This document shows, piece after piece, positions 40,727 through 49,422 of a DNA stretch of 64,000 nucleotides. Both the position numbers and the translations under genes were made by a program. The DNA lies in assembly GCF_024707545.1 (NCBI RefSeq), contig NZ_CP062229.1, positions 248,001 through 312,000 of the forward strand, in the 5' to 3' direction. The stretch comes from Mesorhizobium onobrychidis (GTDB taxonomy: Bacteria > Pseudomonadota > Alphaproteobacteria > Rhizobiales > Rhizobiaceae). The notes under the pieces are model-generated. The model worked only from the letters and a program-made list of their open reading frames with translations. It was not told the origin of the DNA and made no database searches. Numbering within the stretch: position 1 is the stretch's first letter; each line of letters starts with the position of its first letter.

Positions 40727-41992
40727 CTATCTGATCAATATGGCCCGGAGATCATTGACGTTCGTCCCGGTCGGGCCGGGCACGAAGAGATCGCCGACGG
40801 CGTTGAATGCCGTCCAGGCATTGTTGCCGACGAGCATCGCCTTGGCATCGACGCCCCCGGCCCGCATCCGCGACACCGTCGAACCGTCGGCGAAGGCGCC
40901 GGCATTGTTTTCCGAACCGTCGATGCCATCGGTGTCTGCGGCCAGTGCATTAATGCCATCCATACCGCTGATGCCGATGGCGAAGGCGAGCAGAAACTCG
41001 CTGTTGCGGCCGCCCTTGCCTTTCGCCCGCAAGGTGACCGTCGTCTCGCCGCCCGACAAGATCAACACCGGCTTCGGGAATGGCCGGCTGCGCGTCGCGA
41101 CTTCACGGGCGATTGCCGCATGGACACCGCCGACTTCGCGCGCCTCGCCCTCGATGGAATCGGAGAGGATGACCGCCTCGATACCTTGGCGCCTGGCTTC
41201 GGCCGCAGCCGCCTCCAGCGACACGCCGGCCGAGGCGATCAGATGCACTTCGTTGCGAGAAAAACGCGGATCGTCGGCGCGCGGCGCATCTGCGGCCGCC
41301 GAATTGATATGCGCCATCACCGAAGCCGGCAGCTTCATGCCATAGGCGGCGATCGATGCCAGCGCCTCTTGGCGGCTGCCCGAATCGGGAACGGTCGGGC
41401 CGGAGGCAACCAGCGCCGGATTGTCGCCGGGAATGTCGGAGACCACGAGCGACACCACCTTTGCCGGATAGGCAGCGGCCGCCAGCCTGCCGCCCTTGAT
41501 CGTGGAAACATGCTTGCGAATGGTGTTCATAGCGGCGATCGGTGCGCCGGAGGCGAGCAACGCCTCGTTGACGGCGATCTCGTCGGCCAGAGTCAGTCCT
41601 ACGGCAGGCGACGGCAGCAGCGCCGAGCCGCCGCCTGAGATTAGCGCCACGACCAGATCGTCCGCGGTCAGGCCCTGCACCTTTTCGAGCAGCCGGCGCG
41701 AGGCTTCGAGACCGGCGGCATCCGGCACCGGATGCGCCGCCTCGATGATCTCGATGCGCTGGCAGGTCGCGCCATAGCCGTAACGGGTGACGACCAGCCC
41801 TTCTATCGGCCCGTCCCACACCCTTTCGAAGGCCGCAGCCATTTGCGCCGAACCCTTGCCAGCGCCGATGACGATGGCGCGCCCTTTCGGCGTTGCCGGC
41901 AGATGATCCCTGATGGTCCTCTGGGGATCGGCGGCGGCGACGGCGGCATTGAAGATGACGGTGAGGAAGGGCCTGGGATCGAGCGCGGTCAT
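40727..41992 (-). CDS. Glycerate 2-kinase (TtuD/MOFRL family)
   Basis: The 421-residue protein has the DUF4147-MOFRL layout: IVIGAGKGSAQMAAAFE (about residue 41), VALISGGGSALLPSPA (about 115), MNTIRKHVSTIKGGRLAAAAYPA, and the C-terminal MOFRL part ILSGGETTVTLRAKGKGGRNSEF and ALAADTDGIDGSENNAGAF. The enzyme phosphorylates D-glycerate to 2-phosphoglycerate; older annotations call it hydroxypyruvate reductase. Its position before purine catabolism genes fits glyoxylate assimilation from ureidoglycolate. It overlaps the upstream UPF0303 gene by four bases, so they are coupled. Confidence 0.88.
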   Translation of the reverse strand: MTALDPRPFLTVIFNAAVAAADPQRTIRDHLPATPKGRAIVIGAGKGSAQMAAAFERVWDGPIEGLVVTRYGYGATCQRIEIIEAAHPVPDAAGLEASRRLLEKVQGLTADDLVVALISGGGSALLPSPAVGLTLADEIAVNEALLASGAPIAAMNTIRKHVSTIKGGRLAAAAYPAKVVSLVVSDIPGDNPALVASGPTVPDSGSRQEALASIAAYGMKLPASVMAHINSAAADAPRADDPRFSRNEVHLIASAGVSLEAAAAEARRQGIEAVILSDSIEGEAREVGGVHAAIAREVATRSRPFPKPVLILSGGETTVTLRAKGKGGRNSEFLLAFAIGISGMDGINALAADTDGIDGSENNAGAFADGSTVSRMRAGGVDAKAMLVGNNAWTAFNAVGDLFVPGPTGTNVNDLRAILIR

Positions 41993-42492
41993 TTTGCTTC
42001 CGGCGGCAGTGCCAACTCACGCCCGTCGACGCCGAGATGGCTGCACAGCGCGTCGACGACGACGCCGTGATCCTCACGCTCCGGCAGGCCCGAGATCGCG
42101 ATCACACCGATCACACCGGCGCCCTTGACCGTGACGGGAAAGCCGCCGCCGGCCAGCACATAGTCTGATATGTCGAGCCCCTCGCCTGGCTTGAAGCTGC
42201 GGTCGGGGCGCTGCTGCTCCAGCACCATACGATAGGTGCTTTTCAGGAAACGCCGCACCACGTTGATCTTGCGCCGCGCCCAATCGGGATTGGAAGCGTT
42301 CGAGCCCGGCATTGCCGCGTAGAACAGCGGCCGGTCGAAGGTTCTGATATCGACGATGATCGGCAGGTTCTCGGCTAGTGCCCGGTCGCGGATCGCCGAG
42401 CCGATCTTGAAAGCGACGCCCTCGTCGAAGGCGGAGAAGACAAGGATGGCTTCCTGTTTCTTGATCAGAGCGATGTCGTCCGCAACGGCCAT
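41989..42492 (-). CDS. UPF0303 / HbpS-like (GlcG fold) protein
   Basis: The 167-residue protein belongs to the GlcG/HbpS fold: FKIGSAIRDRALAENLPIIVDIRTFDRPLFYAAMPG, then the conserved GGGFPVTVKGAGVIGVIAISGLPEREDHGVVVDAL. The fold occurs in heme-binding HbpS and in proteins encoded by glycolate/glycerate operons (GlcG). Function is unproved. It is transcribed just before the glycerate kinase with overlapping ATGA, so a role in the same hydroxyacid pathway is likely. Confidence 0.85.
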   Translation of the reverse strand: MAVADDIALIKKQEAILVFSAFDEGVAFKIGSAIRDRALAENLPIIVDIRTFDRPLFYAAMPGSNASNPDWARRKINVVRRFLKSTYRMVLEQQRPDRSFKPGEGLDISDYVLAGGGFPVTVKGAGVIGVIAISGLPEREDHGVVVDALCSHLGVDGRELALPPEAK

Positions 42493-42566
42493 GTCGTTCC
42501 CCTATCAACGTCGCCGCACGGTTTGACCGATGGCTGCCGCCCGGTCAAGTCGGGCGTATACGACAG

Positions 42567-43880
42567 CTAAACCGCCATATCCGTCTTTGCCGCTCGCCCG
42601 GCGACATAGACCCCGCGCACGGCGCGGTCGTCGCCGAGCGTCTGCAGCAGAAACAGCTCCTCCGCCAGCGTGTCCGCCGTCTCCATCCGCAGCCGCATGG
42701 CCGGCGTGGCGCGCGCGTCGAGGACGACGATGTCGGCATCGCTGCCTTGATCCAGCGTGCCGATTTTTTCCACGACCGACAGCGCCTCGGCATTGCCGCG
42801 GGTGAGCTGCCAGAACGACTGGAACGGGTTGAGTTTTTCGCCGTTCAGGGCGATCGCCTTGTAGCCCTCGTCCATGGTGCGCAGCATCGAATAGTTAGTG
42901 CCGCCGCCGACATCGGTGGCGGCCGCGATCCGAAGAGCTTTGCCACGCGTGCGGTAGCGCTGATAATCGAACAGGCCCGAACCGAGGAACAGGTTCGAGG
43001 TCGGGCAGAACACGGCCACCGAGCCCGTGTCCGAAAGCGCATCCGCCTCGCGTTCCGACAGATGGATGCAGTGGCCGAACAGGCTTTTGCGCCCGAGCAG
43101 GCCGTATTGCTCGTAGACATCGGTATAGTCGTGTGCCTGCGGGTAGAGTTGCAGCGTAAAGGCAATCTCGGCGTGGTTTTCCGACAGATGCGTCTGCATG
43201 TGCAGATCAGGATGTTCGCGGCAGAGCGCGCCCGCCATCTCCAATTGCTCGGGTGAGGAGGTGATGGCGAAGCGCGGTGTGATGGCATAGTGCTGGCGCC
43301 CCTTGCCGTGCCACTCGCCGATCAGCGCCTTGCTGTCGTCATAGGCCGATTGCGGCGTGTCGAGCACGCCCTCCGGCGCGTTGCGATCCATCATCACCTT
43401 GCCGGCGATGTTGAGCATGTTGCGGTCATGCGACTCGGCGAAGAACGCTTCGGCCGATTCCCTGTGGACCGAGCAATAGGCGGCGACTGTCGTCGTGCCG
43501 TGGCGCACCATCTCGTCGAGGAACAGCCTGGCGATGCGGCGGCCATGCTGGGCGTTCTGGAATTTGGCTTCCTCGGGAAAGGTGTAAATGTTCAGCCAGT
43601 CTAGCAGCTCGGCGCCGTAGGAAGCGATAACCTGCATCTGCGGAAAATGCGCATGCGCGTCAATGAAGCCCGGCAGCAGCAGGTGCGGGCGGTGGTCGAT
43701 CTTTTTTACGCCTTCATCAGCCTTTTTCTCGACGTCGGCATAGGCGCCCGCGGCAACGATCCTGCCGTCGCGGAGCAGCAGGCCGCCGTCGTCCTCGTAG
43801 CGCCAGGCGGAATGGTCGTCGACGGTCTCAGGCCAGCGCAGGAAGGACAGCGTGCGGCCGCGCAGGAGTGTGCTGGTCAT
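42567..43880 (-). CDS. guaD: Guanine deaminase
   Basis: The 437-residue amidohydrolase has the metal-binding PGFIDAHAHFPQMQVIASYG (about residue 70), the cysteine-containing TTTVAAYCSVH, the TQTHLSEN-like MQTHLSENHAEI, FGHCIHLSEREADAL and a late ATDVGGGTNYSML with the catalytic Asp. The HAHFPQ form is specific to guanine deaminases. It converts guanine to xanthine for XdhAB. It follows the urate hydroxylase gene by two bases in one operon. The ATG at 43880 follows GGGGAAA; longer frame upstream is not homologous. Confidence 0.93.
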   Translation of the reverse strand: MTSTLLRGRTLSFLRWPETVDDHSAWRYEDDGGLLLRDGRIVAAGAYADVEKKADEGVKKIDHRPHLLLPGFIDAHAHFPQMQVIASYGAELLDWLNIYTFPEEAKFQNAQHGRRIARLFLDEMVRHGTTTVAAYCSVHRESAEAFFAESHDRNMLNIAGKVMMDRNAPEGVLDTPQSAYDDSKALIGEWHGKGRQHYAITPRFAITSSPEQLEMAGALCREHPDLHMQTHLSENHAEIAFTLQLYPQAHDYTDVYEQYGLLGRKSLFGHCIHLSEREADALSDTGSVAVFCPTSNLFLGSGLFDYQRYRTRGKALRIAAATDVGGGTNYSMLRTMDEGYKAIALNGEKLNPFQSFWQLTRGNAEALSVVEKIGTLDQGSDADIVVLDARATPAMRLRMETADTLAEELFLLQTLGDDRAVRGVYVAGRAAKTDMAV

Positions 43881-43882
43881 GC

Positions 43883-45100
43883 TTATTTCCCCGCCTCCTC
43901 GAACCATGCCACTAGCAGCGCCCTTTCCTTGTCGGTGATATGGGTGACGTTGGCGGGCGGCATCGCGTGGCTGCGGCCGGCCTGCAGGTAGATCTCGCGG
44001 GCTTGCTCGGCGATACCGGCGTCCGTTTCGAGCATCACACCTTTCGGCGCGTGATAGATGCCCTCGTAGGATGGCTCCCGCGCATGACACATCGAGCAGC
44101 GGCCAAGCACCGTGTCGCGCACTGCGGGAAAGTGCGCCGAGGCGACATAGACCTGTGCCGCCGAGGACGCCTTGACTTCGCCGGTCAGCACTTTCGGCAC
44201 CGTTGACAGCCAGATAATGATGACGAACAGGACGGCGGCAGCCAGCCAGGTCCAGGTCGGGTTGCCCTTGCGCGCATGCATGGTGTTGAAATAGTGCCGG
44301 ATCAGCACGCCGATGACGAACACCAGCGAGGCGATTACCCAGTTGAACTCGGTGCCGAAGGCCAGCGGATAGTGGTTCGACAGCATCAGGAACAGAACGG
44401 GCAGCGTCAGGTAATTGTTGTGCAGCGAGCGCTGCTTGGCGATCTTGCCGTATTTCGGATCGGGCTTCCTGCCGGCGATCAGGTCGGCGACGACGATCTT
44501 CTGGTTGGGGATAATGACCATGAAGACGTTGGCCGACATGATCGTCGCGGTGATGGCGCCAAGATGCAGGAAGGCGGCGCGGCCGGTGAACAGATGGGTG
44601 AGACCCCAGGCGATGAACACCAGCGCGCCATAGAGCACCAGCATCAGGCCGGTATCACTCTTGCCAAGCGGCGAACGGCATAGGAGATCGTAGACCACCC
44701 AGCCGACGCCGATCGTCGCCAGCGACAGCAGGATGCCGACCGGCACCGACATGGCGAGTACATTGGGATCGATCAGGAAGAGATCCGCCCCGGCATAGTA
44801 GACGACGCACAGCATGGCAAAGCCCGACAGCCAGGTGGCGTAGGACTCCCATTTGAACCAGGTCAGGTGCTCGGGCATTTCGGCCGGCGCCACCAGATAT
44901 TTCTGGATGTGGTAGAAGCCGCCGCCATGCACCTGCCATTCCTCGCCGAAGGCGCCGGCGGGCATTCCCGGGCGCTGGCGCAAGCCGAGATCGAGTGCGA
45001 CGAAATAGAAGGACGAACCGATCCAGGCGATGCTGGTGACGACATGCAGCCAGCGCACGGCGAAACTCAGCCAGTCCCAGAAAATCGCGAAATCCATCAT
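43883..45100 (-). CDS. puuD: Cytochrome-linked urate hydroxylase (membrane urate oxidase)
   Basis: The 405-residue protein has eight predicted helices with RWLHVVTSIAWIGSSFYFVALD at the start, HGGGFYHIQKYLVAPAEMPEHLTWFKWESY, and a C-terminal cytochrome c domain with the heme site CSMCH (about residue 338) and axial Met in HAMPPANVTHIT. This is the PuuD family first shown in Agrobacterium, which oxidises urate to 5-hydroxyisourate and passes electrons to the respiratory chain instead of O2. Start at 45100; a second ATG follows directly. Operon with guanine deaminase; divergent from lysR. Confidence 0.94.
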   Translation of the reverse strand: MMDFAIFWDWLSFAVRWLHVVTSIAWIGSSFYFVALDLGLRQRPGMPAGAFGEEWQVHGGGFYHIQKYLVAPAEMPEHLTWFKWESYATWLSGFAMLCVVYYAGADLFLIDPNVLAMSVPVGILLSLATIGVGWVVYDLLCRSPLGKSDTGLMLVLYGALVFIAWGLTHLFTGRAAFLHLGAITATIMSANVFMVIIPNQKIVVADLIAGRKPDPKYGKIAKQRSLHNNYLTLPVLFLMLSNHYPLAFGTEFNWVIASLVFVIGVLIRHYFNTMHARKGNPTWTWLAAAVLFVIIIWLSTVPKVLTGEVKASSAAQVYVASAHFPAVRDTVLGRCSMCHAREPSYEGIYHAPKGVMLETDAGIAEQAREIYLQAGRSHAMPPANVTHITDKERALLVAWFEEAGK

Positions 45101-45238
45101 TGAAAGTCGTCCCTGCCGATCAGGTGACTTTACGGACTGGAGCGCAAACGGAAAGGGCCGAGCTGCACGATGACTTTCAAAAAAAAATGGAAAATACTAG
45201 GCTGATCCCACGCAGCCGCATGAGAGCCACGAATCCGC
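45101..45238. promoter_or_regulatory. Divergent puuD/lysR control region with TGACTTT(C)A half-sites
   Basis: TGAAAGTC (45101-45108) is the complement of GACTTTCA (45172-45179), and a third partial copy TGACTTTA lies at 45124-45131. A poly-A run AAAAAAAAATGG follows. These are candidate LysR sites, but the first lies directly against the puuD start. Confidence 0.4.
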
Positions 45239-46159
45239 ATGGCCTATCTCGACAACATCGCCGTTTTCGTCCGTGTCGTCGAACTTGGCAATCTGTCGGC
45301 GGCGGGCCGCGACATGCGCATCTCGCCGGCGGTCGCCTCCAACCGCATCAAGGAGCTCGAGAAGCATCTCGGTGTCAGGCTGTTCAACCGCACGACGCGG
45401 CAGCTGATGCCGACCGAGCATGGCACGGTGTTCTACTCCGGCGCCAAGCAGGTGCTTGAGGCGGTCACCGAGGCGGAAGCCGCGGTCAGCGCTTTGTCCG
45501 GCCAGCCGCGCGGCACCATCAAGGTGACAGCGCCACTCGGCCTTGGCCGGCGGCTGGTGGCGTCGGGAATCCCCGATTTCCATGACAAATACCCTGACAT
45601 CGAGGTGCGGCTGAGGCTTTCAGACCACAATGTCGACATCATGAAGGAAGGCATCGATGTCGCCTTCCGGCTGGGCATCATCGAGGATTCCAGCCTCAGA
45701 ATGCGCGGCATCATGGAATGCGAGCGGGTGCTGGTGGCGGCGCCGAAATATCTGGAGGCGCGCGGCGAACCGACCGAACCGCAGGACCTGATCGGCAAGA
45801 AGCACGACTGCCTGATGCTGCGCTATTCCGGCGCGCGTGAATATGTGTGGACGCTGCAGACGGCCGACGGCCCGCGGAAATTCGAAGTGCACGGGCCCTA
45901 TGACACCGACGATGGCGACGTGCTGACCGGCTGGGCGCTGTCGGGCCGCGGCATCATCAACAAGCCGCGCTTCGAGGTGGAGCCGTTCATCCGCGACCAG
46001 CGGCTGAAGGTGATCCTGCCCGACACGCCGCCGACACCGGTGCAGTTCGCCGCCGTCTATCCGCACAAGAAGCTGCAGGACCCCAAGGTGCGGCTGCTGC
46101 TCGACTTCATGGCCGAGCGTTGCCAACGGCTGATCAAGGATATTCTGGCAGGTATATGA
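45239..46159 (+). CDS. LysR family transcriptional regulator
   Basis: The 306-residue regulator has the N-terminal helix-turn-helix FVRVVELGNLSAAGRDMRISPAVASNRIKELE (residues 10-41) followed by a substrate-binding domain (GTIKVTAPLGLGRRLVASGIP onward). It is divergent from puuD-guaD, which it may control, and is translationally coupled to two flavin oxidoreductase genes downstream (stop overlaps the next ATG). It is therefore placed to regulate either purine oxidation or the LLM pair. Effector unknown. Confidence 0.9.
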   Translation: MAYLDNIAVFVRVVELGNLSAAGRDMRISPAVASNRIKELEKHLGVRLFNRTTRQLMPTEHGTVFYSGAKQVLEAVTEAEAAVSALSGQPRGTIKVTAPLGLGRRLVASGIPDFHDKYPDIEVRLRLSDHNVDIMKEGIDVAFRLGIIEDSSLRMRGIMECERVLVAAPKYLEARGEPTEPQDLIGKKHDCLMLRYSGAREYVWTLQTADGPRKFEVHGPYDTDDGDVLTGWALSGRGIINKPRFEVEPFIRDQRLKVILPDTPPTPVQFAAVYPHKKLQDPKVRLLLDFMAERCQRLIKDILAGI

Positions 46160-47196
46160 TGCGTGGCTCGAACGATGGTGGGAACAGCGCCACGATGCAT
46201 CTCGCCGTTTCGTTGGCTCAGGGAGAGGCTCCTTCCGGCGTGCAGGCCGACGCCGGTCTGGATTTCAGCCTTCTGGCCCGATTCGTGCAAAAGGCCGAAG
46301 CAGCTGGGCTGGACATGGTGCTGCTTGCCGATTCCGCGCCGGTTGCAGGCGGCGACGCATGGAGCCGGCAGGTGCCCTTCGAAGCGACGACCCTGCTGGC
46401 GGCGCTGGCGACGGTGACCAGCAGGATCGGCCTCGTCGCCGCGGCGTCGACGGTCGCCCACCAGCCCTACAATCTGGCGCGCCGTTTCGCCTCGCTTGAC
46501 ATCATCAGCCATGGTCGTGCCGGCTGGAACGCGACCATGGTTCCGGATCCGCGCGAGGCGGCCAATTTCAGCCGGCCAGAGGGTTTTTCCCGCGACGATT
46601 TTCGCCGTCGCGCGGAGGAATTCATCGGCATCGTTCAAGGCTTGTGGCGCGGCTGGGATGCGGATGCCCTGCTGTTTGACAAAAGCGGCGGCCGCTTCTT
46701 CGACCCTGAAAAGATGCACCTGCTCGACCACAAGGGAGAGTTTTTCTCTGTGCGCGGGCCACTGAACGTTGCACGCTCGCCGCAGGATACGCCGGTGCTC
46801 GTCATGTCAGGCCTATCGGAGCACGACATGGAGATCGCCGCCCGCTTCGCCGATGTCATCCTGTTGGACGAGCCGTTGGACGCGAAGGCCGACGATCTGA
46901 AGCGTCGCGCGCTTGGGTTTGGGCGCAGTCCGGGCGAGATAAAGGTGCTGATGAACGTCGCGCCGGGTGCTGAAACGGCAGCCGGGCCAGACGTGATCGC
47001 GGACAGGCTCGAAGAGCCCTTCCGATCGAAAAGCTGCGACGGTTTCAATATACTCATGCCGCCGGTGCTGTCTGTGCTCGACGATTTCGTCGGTCTCGTG
47101 CTGCCGGAGCTTCGTCGCCGCGGCCTTCTCCGGTCGGATTATCCCGGCGCGACGCTGCGCTCCCATCTCGGACTGGCCGGGGAGGAGGAACAATGA
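46156..47196 (+). CDS. LLM-class flavin-dependent monooxygenase, short form
   Basis: The 346-residue protein is of the bacterial luciferase/NtaA type: FVQKAEAAGLDMVLLADS, VTSRIGLVAAASTVAHQPYNLARRFASLDIISHGRAGWN (FMN-binding region) and a C-terminal DGFNILMPPVLSVLDDFVGLVLPELRRRG. It is a paralogue of the next gene but about 80 residues shorter, lacking most of the segment between the barrel core and the last helices. Starts at ATG 46156 (overlapping the lysR stop) or at ATG 46195, where homology begins. FMN reductase partner not adjacent. Confidence 0.85.
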   Translation: MMRGSNDGGNSATMHLAVSLAQGEAPSGVQADAGLDFSLLARFVQKAEAAGLDMVLLADSAPVAGGDAWSRQVPFEATTLLAALATVTSRIGLVAAASTVAHQPYNLARRFASLDIISHGRAGWNATMVPDPREAANFSRPEGFSRDDFRRRAEEFIGIVQGLWRGWDADALLFDKSGGRFFDPEKMHLLDHKGEFFSVRGPLNVARSPQDTPVLVMSGLSEHDMEIAARFADVILLDEPLDAKADDLKRRALGFGRSPGEIKVLMNVAPGAETAAGPDVIADRLEEPFRSKSCDGFNILMPPVLSVLDDFVGLVLPELRRRGLLRSDYPGATLRSHLGLAGEEEQ

Positions 47197-48464
47197 CCGC
47201 CCATCGACGGCAGATGAAGCTCGGCGCCTTTCTGTGGGCAACAGGCCACCACATCGCCGCATGGCGCCATCCGCAGGCGCATGTGAAGGCGGGGGTCGAC
47301 ATCGATCATTACATCCGGCTGGCGCGGACGGCGGAGGCGGCGAAATTCGATATGCTCTTCTGCGAGGACGCCGCCGGCGTGCGCGAGGCGGATGTCAACA
47401 TCGCCAGCCAGACGTCACGTTCGATCGGTTTCGAACCGATCAGCCTGCTTGCGGCTCTCGCGGTCCAGACCAGTCACATCGGTCTCGTCTCCACGGCATC
47501 GACGAGCCACAACGAGCCTTACGGGCTGGCGCGGACCTTCTTGTCGCTCGACCATCTGAGCGGCGGGCGCGCCGGCTGGAATCTCGTCACCTCCGCCAGC
47601 CACATTGAAGCCGCCAATTTCGGCGCGACCGGCCTGCGCCCGCATGCGGACCGTTACGAGCGGGCGCGTGAGTTCGCCGAAATCGTTACCGGACTTTGGC
47701 ACGGCAAGCTCGATGGGGCTTCCGGATCCGGTCACGACGGCCAGTGCTTTTCGGTTCGCGACCCGCTCGATCTGCCGCGCTCGCCGCAAGGCGCACCGGT
47801 CATGGTTCAGGCCGGCGCCTCGGATGTCGGCCGGGACCTTGCCGCCCGCACCGCCGATGTGGTGTTCACGGCGGCCCAGACCTTCGAGGAAGCAAAGGCC
47901 TTTTATGGTGATCTCAAGGGGCGACTGGCGGCTTATGGGCGCGGGCCGGACGACATCAAGATCATGCCGGGCGTTGCCCCCGTGGTGGCAGAAACGGAAT
48001 CGGAAGCCCGCGAGAAATATGAGGAACTGCAGGAGCTCATCCCCGACGATGTCGGCGTCGCGCTGCTTTCCAGTTATCTCAGCATTTCCGATCTGTCACG
48101 CTATCCCATCGATGGACCGTTGCCGGAGCTGCCGGCCAGCGAAGGCATGCAGAGCCGGCAGGCGCTGGTCATCGAGCAGTCGCGCCGGGACAACCTCTCC
48201 ATCCGGCAGCTTGCGCGTCACTTCGCCGGCGCGCGCGGCCACTGGCGCATCGTCGGCACGCCGGCCCAGATCGCCGACGAGCTCGAAGCACGGTTCGAGG
48301 GCGGCGCCGCAGACGGTTTCAACGTCATGCCATCTTATTTTCCCGGCGAACTCGACGCCTTTGCCGCGCTCGTTGTGCCGGAGCTGCAGCGGCGCGGCCT
48401 GTTCCGCACAGAGTACGAAGGCCGCACCTCGCGCGAGCATCTCGGCTTGAAACGACCGGCATGA
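47193..48464 (+). CDS. NtaA/SnaA/DszA-type FMN-dependent monooxygenase
   Basis: The 423-residue LLM-family enzyme begins MKLGAFLWATGHHIAAWRHP (after seven residues), the typical NtaA/DmoA opening, and has DMLFCEDAAGV, SLLAALAVQTSHIGLVSTASTSHNEPYGLARTFLSLDHLSGGRAGWNLVTS and a C-terminal GFNVMPSYFPGELDAF. Relatives oxidise nitrilotriacetate, dimethyl sulfide, sulfones or pristinamycin, using FMNH2 and O2. The start overlaps the preceding LLM gene by four bases. With lysR it forms a three-gene operon inside the purine region. Substrate unknown. Confidence 0.9.
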   Translation: MTAHRRQMKLGAFLWATGHHIAAWRHPQAHVKAGVDIDHYIRLARTAEAAKFDMLFCEDAAGVREADVNIASQTSRSIGFEPISLLAALAVQTSHIGLVSTASTSHNEPYGLARTFLSLDHLSGGRAGWNLVTSASHIEAANFGATGLRPHADRYERAREFAEIVTGLWHGKLDGASGSGHDGQCFSVRDPLDLPRSPQGAPVMVQAGASDVGRDLAARTADVVFTAAQTFEEAKAFYGDLKGRLAAYGRGPDDIKIMPGVAPVVAETESEAREKYEELQELIPDDVGVALLSSYLSISDLSRYPIDGPLPELPASEGMQSRQALVIEQSRRDNLSIRQLARHFAGARGHWRIVGTPAQIADELEARFEGGAADGFNVMPSYFPGELDAFAALVVPELQRRGLFRTEYEGRTSREHLGLKRPA

Positions 48465-48470
48465 CGCGCC

Positions 48471-49307
48471 TCAGCCGACGTCCATCATTCGGGCGGTTCC
48501 GGACACTCTAATCGAGCTGCCCGCTACAAGCGCAATGTCGGCATGCAGACGCGAGCGCATGCCCATATCCTCGCCCTGCACGATATCGATGGCGCCGCCA
48601 TGCGGCCAGCCGATGTCGCGCAGATAGCCGGCGAAGGCCGCGGTCGAGGCCCCCGTCGCTGGATCTTCATAGACGCCGCCGGATGCGAACGGATTGCGGG
48701 TGTGGAAGAGACGCGGCGTTTCGGCATGGGCGAGCTGGATCGTGACCAAGCCTTCGCGGCGCATCAGCGCCTGGCCGATTTTCAGGTCATAAGTCATGGC
48801 AGCCAGCGCGTTGCGCGAATTCAGCGCCAGCACAAGGTGGTCCGCACCGCCATGGATCAATGCCGGCGGTATGGCCGGATCGAGATCGCCGGCCGAATAA
48901 CCGAACAGCGCCAGCGCCTCTGCGATGAGCTTCTGCGGAGCCGGTTTGCTGTGCGTCCACGGCGACTGCAACGCGGCGGCAATGTTCGTGCCGTTACGGA
49001 AACCCTCGACGGTTATCCTCGCCCGGTTAAAGATCAACGCAAAAACGCCATCGCCAAATTGCCGGACCAGCGCCGCGCCCAGGGCGATCGTGGCGTGCCC
49101 GCAGAAAGGAACTTCGGACTCCGGCGAAAAATAGCGGACCCGCCAGCCGTTACCCTCGGGCGCGGCAAAGGCAGTTTCCGAAAATCCGACCTCCGCCGCG
49201 ATGCTCTGCATTTCGGCGGCATCGGGCAAGACGTCGCCTATGACGACCCCCGCAGGATTGCCGCCGGTGTCTCCATCCGAAAAAGCCGCGAATCTCAGTA
49301 CGTGCAT
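48471..49307 (-). CDS. PhzF family isomerase/epimerase-like protein
   Basis: The 278-residue protein has the diaminopimelate-epimerase-like fold of PhzF: FAAFSDGDTGGNPAGVVI at the start, FSETAFAAPEGNGWRVRYFSPESEVPFCGHATIALGAAL with the conserved Glu in SET/A, and GGVYEDPATGASTAAFAGYL. Only PhzF itself has a proved role (phenazine synthesis); no other phenazine genes are here. It converges with the LLM operon (6 bp apart). ATG 49307 is chosen from the start of homology. Confidence 0.87.
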   Translation of the reverse strand: MHVLRFAAFSDGDTGGNPAGVVIGDVLPDAAEMQSIAAEVGFSETAFAAPEGNGWRVRYFSPESEVPFCGHATIALGAALVRQFGDGVFALIFNRARITVEGFRNGTNIAAALQSPWTHSKPAPQKLIAEALALFGYSAGDLDPAIPPALIHGGADHLVLALNSRNALAAMTYDLKIGQALMRREGLVTIQLAHAETPRLFHTRNPFASGGVYEDPATGASTAAFAGYLRDIGWPHGGAIDIVQGEDMGMRSRLHADIALVAGSSIRVSGTARMMDVG

Positions 49308-49323
49308 CTGGCCCGCCTTCTGT

Positions 49324-49355
49324 TTGCAAGGCATGCAGGTTGCAAGGCATGCAGG
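49324..49355. repeat. Perfect 16-bp tandem duplication before phzF
   Basis: TTGCAAGGCATGCAGG occurs twice without gap (49324-49339 and 49340-49355), 17 bp upstream of the phzF start on its 5' side. Each unit holds the palindrome GCATGC. Confidence 0.85.
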
Positions 49356-49422
49356 AAACACCTTCCTGGGCCTTTTGAGAAACGAAGAAAGCGAGGTGCA
49401 GCTGTGACCGTTGATCACATCG

